Positions 61,902 to 64,000 of a stretch of DNA of 64,000 nucleotides are shown here, piece by piece. Each line of letters starts with the position of its first letter. Position 1 is the stretch's first letter. The translations under genes were made by a program, and so were the position numbers. Under the pieces are notes generated by a model. The model worked only from the letters and a program-made list of their open reading frames with translations. It searched no databases and was not told the origin of the DNA. Origin of the DNA: Embleya hyalina (GTDB lineage: Bacteria > Actinomycetota > Actinomycetes > Streptomycetales > Streptomycetaceae); assembly GCF_003967355.1 (NCBI RefSeq), contig NZ_BIFH01000041.1, forward strand, positions 88,483 to 152,482. Direction: 5' to 3'.

Positions 61902-63188
61902 CTACCGCACCACACCGTGCGACCTCCGGGAGTGGCGGGAGAGCGAGTCGAGGACCACCGCGGCGAGCAGCACACCACCGGTGATCATCGACTGCACCGA
62001 CGTCTGGATGCCGATGAGCACCATCCCCGAGGCGATCGACTGGACGACCAGGACACCCAGCAGCGCGGACCAGGGTGTGCCGCGTCCGCCGAAGAGGCTG
62101 ACGCCACCGATGACGGCCGCCGCGATGGCGTCGATCAGTAGGTTGGTGGAGCCCGAGGTCTGTCCCACCGAGGCGACGCGCGAGGCGAGGAACAGCCCGC
62201 CGAACGCGGCCAGCGTCCCGGAGACCGCGAACGCCGAGGCGCGGATCCACACCACGTTGATACCGGCGAGGCGGGCCGCCTCGGCACCACCCCCGATCGC
62301 GAAGATCTTCCGCCCATATCTGGTGCGCCGCAGGACGAAGTCCAGACCGACGACGAAGAGCAGGAAGATCAGCAGGGCGAGGGGCAGGCCCTCGAACCGG
62401 TTCAGCACGTACGCCGCCGCGAAGCCGATCACCGCCACGGTGCCGGTGCGCACGGCGATCCCGCCGAGCGAGCGGGACGAGACCCGGGCCGCCCTGCGGC
62501 GTCGCTCGTCGTGGTACGACGCGAGGAAGTACCCGGCCGCTCCGATCGCCGCGAGCCCGTACGCGACGGCCTCATTGTGGAAATAGCGTTCGGTCAGGGC
62601 GGAGACGAAGCCGCCGGAGTGCAGGTTGATGGTGCCGTTGGCACCCAGGACATAGAGCATCAGGCCGTTCCAGACCAGCAGTCCGGCCAGCGTGACGACG
62701 AAGGCGGGTACGCCGACCCTGGCGAAGAAGAACCCCTGAAGGGCACCGATCCCGCCCCCGACGAGGGCCGCGGTGACGGCCGCCAACCACTCGGGCATGC
62801 CACTGTTGACGTTCATCACGGCGAACACCGCCGCCGCGAGTCCGCTGACCGCGCCCACCGACAGGTCGATCTCGCCGAGCAGCAGAACGAAGACGAGCCC
62901 GACCGCGATCAGCCCCGTGCCGACGATGTCCACGCTGAGGTTGGAGAGATTGCGCGGGGACAGGAAGTGGTTGTCCAGGAGTTGGAAGGTCGTCCAGATC
63001 ACGATGACCGCGCACACACCGGGAACCGAGCCGAGTTCACCGTTGCGCAGCCTGACGACGAAGTCGCTCGCGTAGCCCTTCGGGCCGGATGGGCGATCCC
63101 CGGCCCTCGGGTCGCGAGCGCCGGGCCGGTCGGTGACGGCCCCGGCCCTGTTGCGATCGATGTCGCCCGGTGTCTTCGTACCGGTCAC
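61902..63188 (-). CDS. Sugar-type ABC importer permease (XylH/RbsC-like), 428 aa
   Basis: About ten transmembrane helices. The family signature is GLIAVGLVFVLLLGEIDLSV GAVSGL-type text, followed by AFVVTLAGLLVWNGLMLYVL, RTRYGRKIFAIGGGAEAARL AGI (the EAA-like loop contacting the ATPase) and NLLIDAIAAAVIGGVSLFGG. Larger than RbsC and closer in layout to xylose permeases XylH. The GTG at 63188 overlaps the stop of the ATPase gene (GTGA). The first 55 residues are a charged cytoplasmic extension. Substrate not determinable. Confidence 0.92.
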   Translation of the reverse strand: MTGTKTPGDIDRNRAGAVTDRPGARDPRAGDRPSGPKGYASDFVVRLRNGELGSVPGVCAVIVIWTTFQLLDNHFLSPRNLSNLSVDIVGTGLIAVGLVFVLLLGEIDLSVGAVSGLAAAVFAVMNVNSGMPEWLAAVTAALVGGGIGALQGFFFARVGVPAFVVTLAGLLVWNGLMLYVLGANGTINLHSGGFVSALTERYFHNEAVAYGLAAIGAAGYFLASYHDERRRRAARVSSRSLGGIAVRTGTVAVIGFAAAYVLNRFEGLPLALLIFLLFVVGLDFVLRRTRYGRKIFAIGGGAEAARLAGINVVWIRASAFAVSGTLAAFGGLFLASRVASVGQTSGSTNLLIDAIAAAVIGGVSLFGGRGTPWSALLGVLVVQSIASGMVLIGIQTSVQSMITGGVLLAAVVLDSLSRHSRRSHGVVR

Positions 63189-63970
63189 AGCGTCGCCTCC
63201 CACGGCTGCGTCTTCCGGTGGGTCACGGCGTTGTCCGTGGCGCCGGTGATGGACGAGACGATCTGCTCCTGCGACGTGGTCAACACGTCGAAGAACCCGT
63301 TGTTGCGGCCGAGGCGCAACACCGCGACGTGGTCCGCGACGGCCTTGACGTCGCCGAGGTTGTGGCTGATCAGCAGGACGCCCAGGCCGCGTTCCCGCAG
63401 CCGCTCGATCAGATCGAGGAAGTGCGCGGTCTGCCCCACGCCCAGCGCCGCGGTGGGCTCGTCGAGGATCAGGACCTTGGGCTCGCTCAGCAGCGTCCGG
63501 GCTATCGCGACAGCCTGCCGCTGCCCTGCGGAGAGCGAGGCGACCGGCACCCTCGTCCTGGGGATGCGGACGGACAGCACGTCCAGCAGGTCGAGCTCCC
63601 TCGCGCGGCGCTCCATCGCCACCTCGTCGAGCACGCCCGCCCGGCAGATCTCGTGCCCCAGGAAGAGATTGCCGACCACGTCGAGGCTCTCGCACAGGGC
63701 CAGTTCCTGGTAGACGCTCGCGATGCCCAGCGACTGGGCATCGCGGGGCCGGCCGATCCGCACCGGCCGGCCGTTCCACTCGATGACGCCCTCGTCGGCG
63801 GGGCCGGCGCCGGTGATCACCTTGACGAGGGTGGTCTTGCCGGCTCCGTTGTCGCCCACCAGGGCGACGACTTCCCCGGCGTTGATCTCCAGCTCGACGC
63901 GCGTGAGCGCGTGGAGGGCGCCGAAACGTTTGCAGATCCCGCGCAGGGCCAGCAGCGGCGTCGTTGCCAC
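63185..63970 (-). CDS. Sugar-type ABC importer ATPase, 261 aa
   Basis: Walker A VVALVGDNGAGKTTLVKVIT, Q-loop GIASVYQELALCESLDVVGN, signature VASLSAGQRQAVAIARTLLS, Walker B VLILDEPTAALGVGQT and H-loop LLISHNLGDVKAVADHVAVL. Single-domain ATPase of the XylG/FrcA type. Start GTG at 63970 is preferred because AAGGAG lies 9 nt upstream; the ATG at 63979 touches that site. It is followed by the overlapping permease; the binding-protein gene is expected beyond the right edge. Confidence 0.92.
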   Translation of the reverse strand: MATTPLLALRGICKRFGALHALTRVELEINAGEVVALVGDNGAGKTTLVKVITGAGPADEGVIEWNGRPVRIGRPRDAQSLGIASVYQELALCESLDVVGNLFLGHEICRAGVLDEVAMERRARELDLLDVLSVRIPRTRVPVASLSAGQRQAVAIARTLLSEPKVLILDEPTAALGVGQTAHFLDLIERLRERGLGVLLISHNLGDVKAVADHVAVLRLGRNNGFFDVLTTSQEQIVSSITGATDNAVTHRKTQPWEATL

Positions 63971-64000
63971 GTGGACCATCTCCTTCGCCGCGACCGGTGG

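Noticed and set aside
1..64000. CRISPR arrays, rRNA genes, direct-repeat-flanked integrated islands
   Set aside because: No regularly spaced repeats, no rRNA sequence and no long flanking direct repeats were noticed; this was by reading only, without a computed self-alignment.

Overview
The window is about 64 kb of very GC-rich DNA. Codon bias, strong AAGGAG-type ribosome binding sites, many GTG/TTG starts, TetR/MarR/GntR repressors and SpoIIE/RsbW-type regulators all point to a filamentous actinomycete of the Streptomycetaceae. It looks like an accessory, chromosome-arm-like region: intact operons alternate with stretches of broken genes and two transposase remnants. Family assignments rest on recognised motifs and remembered consensus; no database was searched.

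Layout. 1-9.9 kb: a truncated thioredoxin-fold gene with an abnormal active site, an orphan contractile-tail-sheath gene, debris, a frameshifted ATP-grasp/methyltransferase pair of graspetide (RiPP) type, a low-GC orphan gene, a TauE/SafE permease and a secreted RTX-repeat protein. 9.9-17.2 kb: IS701 and integrase remnants, an FMN reductase, a STAND ATPase remnant, a divergent amidase/TetR pair and the wreck of a biphenyl-type dioxygenase locus (Rieske oxygenase plus dihydrodiol dehydrogenase). 17.2-25.7 kb: a divergent DHA2 exporter/TetR pair, TetR and IS3 remnants, a GAF/PucR-type regulator, a two-subunit CoA-transferase and a GntR/FCD regulator. 25.8-33.5 kb: an RsbW-like kinase, an aminotransferase and a hydantoinase/oxoprolinase-type operon (HyuA, HyuB, MFS transporter, isochorismatase-fold hydrolase). 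The promoters in front of the RsbW-like gene and of hyuA share a GATCTCA-N11-TGAGAT operator. 33.5-40.9 kb: more debris, an Rrf2 repressor, an MBL-fold hydrolase, a secreted zincin with a beta-trefoil tail and a DUF6461-like protein.

40.9-54.9 kb holds the most unusual object: one 14-kb, six-gene, same-strand operon closed by a hairpin terminator. It encodes a soluble ComEC-like metallo-beta-lactamase-fold protein, a 1443-aa all-beta DUF6603-type protein, 754-aa and 1403-aa proteins of unknown family (the latter with a discoidin-like C-terminal module), a 169-aa protein, and a 499-aa protein that repeats the 169-aa domain and adds an Ig-like part and a beta-helix reminiscent of phage tail fibres. 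None shows a signal peptide or membrane anchor, and the last junctions are ATGA/GTGA stop-start overlaps, so a large co-assembled particle or complex is a reasonable inference. I know of no described function.

54.9-64 kb: a methyltransferase remnant, a membrane SpoIIE phosphatase, an SDR/MarR divergent pair, a 993-aa multi-sensor SpoIIE phosphatase-kinase, and the permease and ATPase of a sugar-type ABC importer that runs off the right edge.
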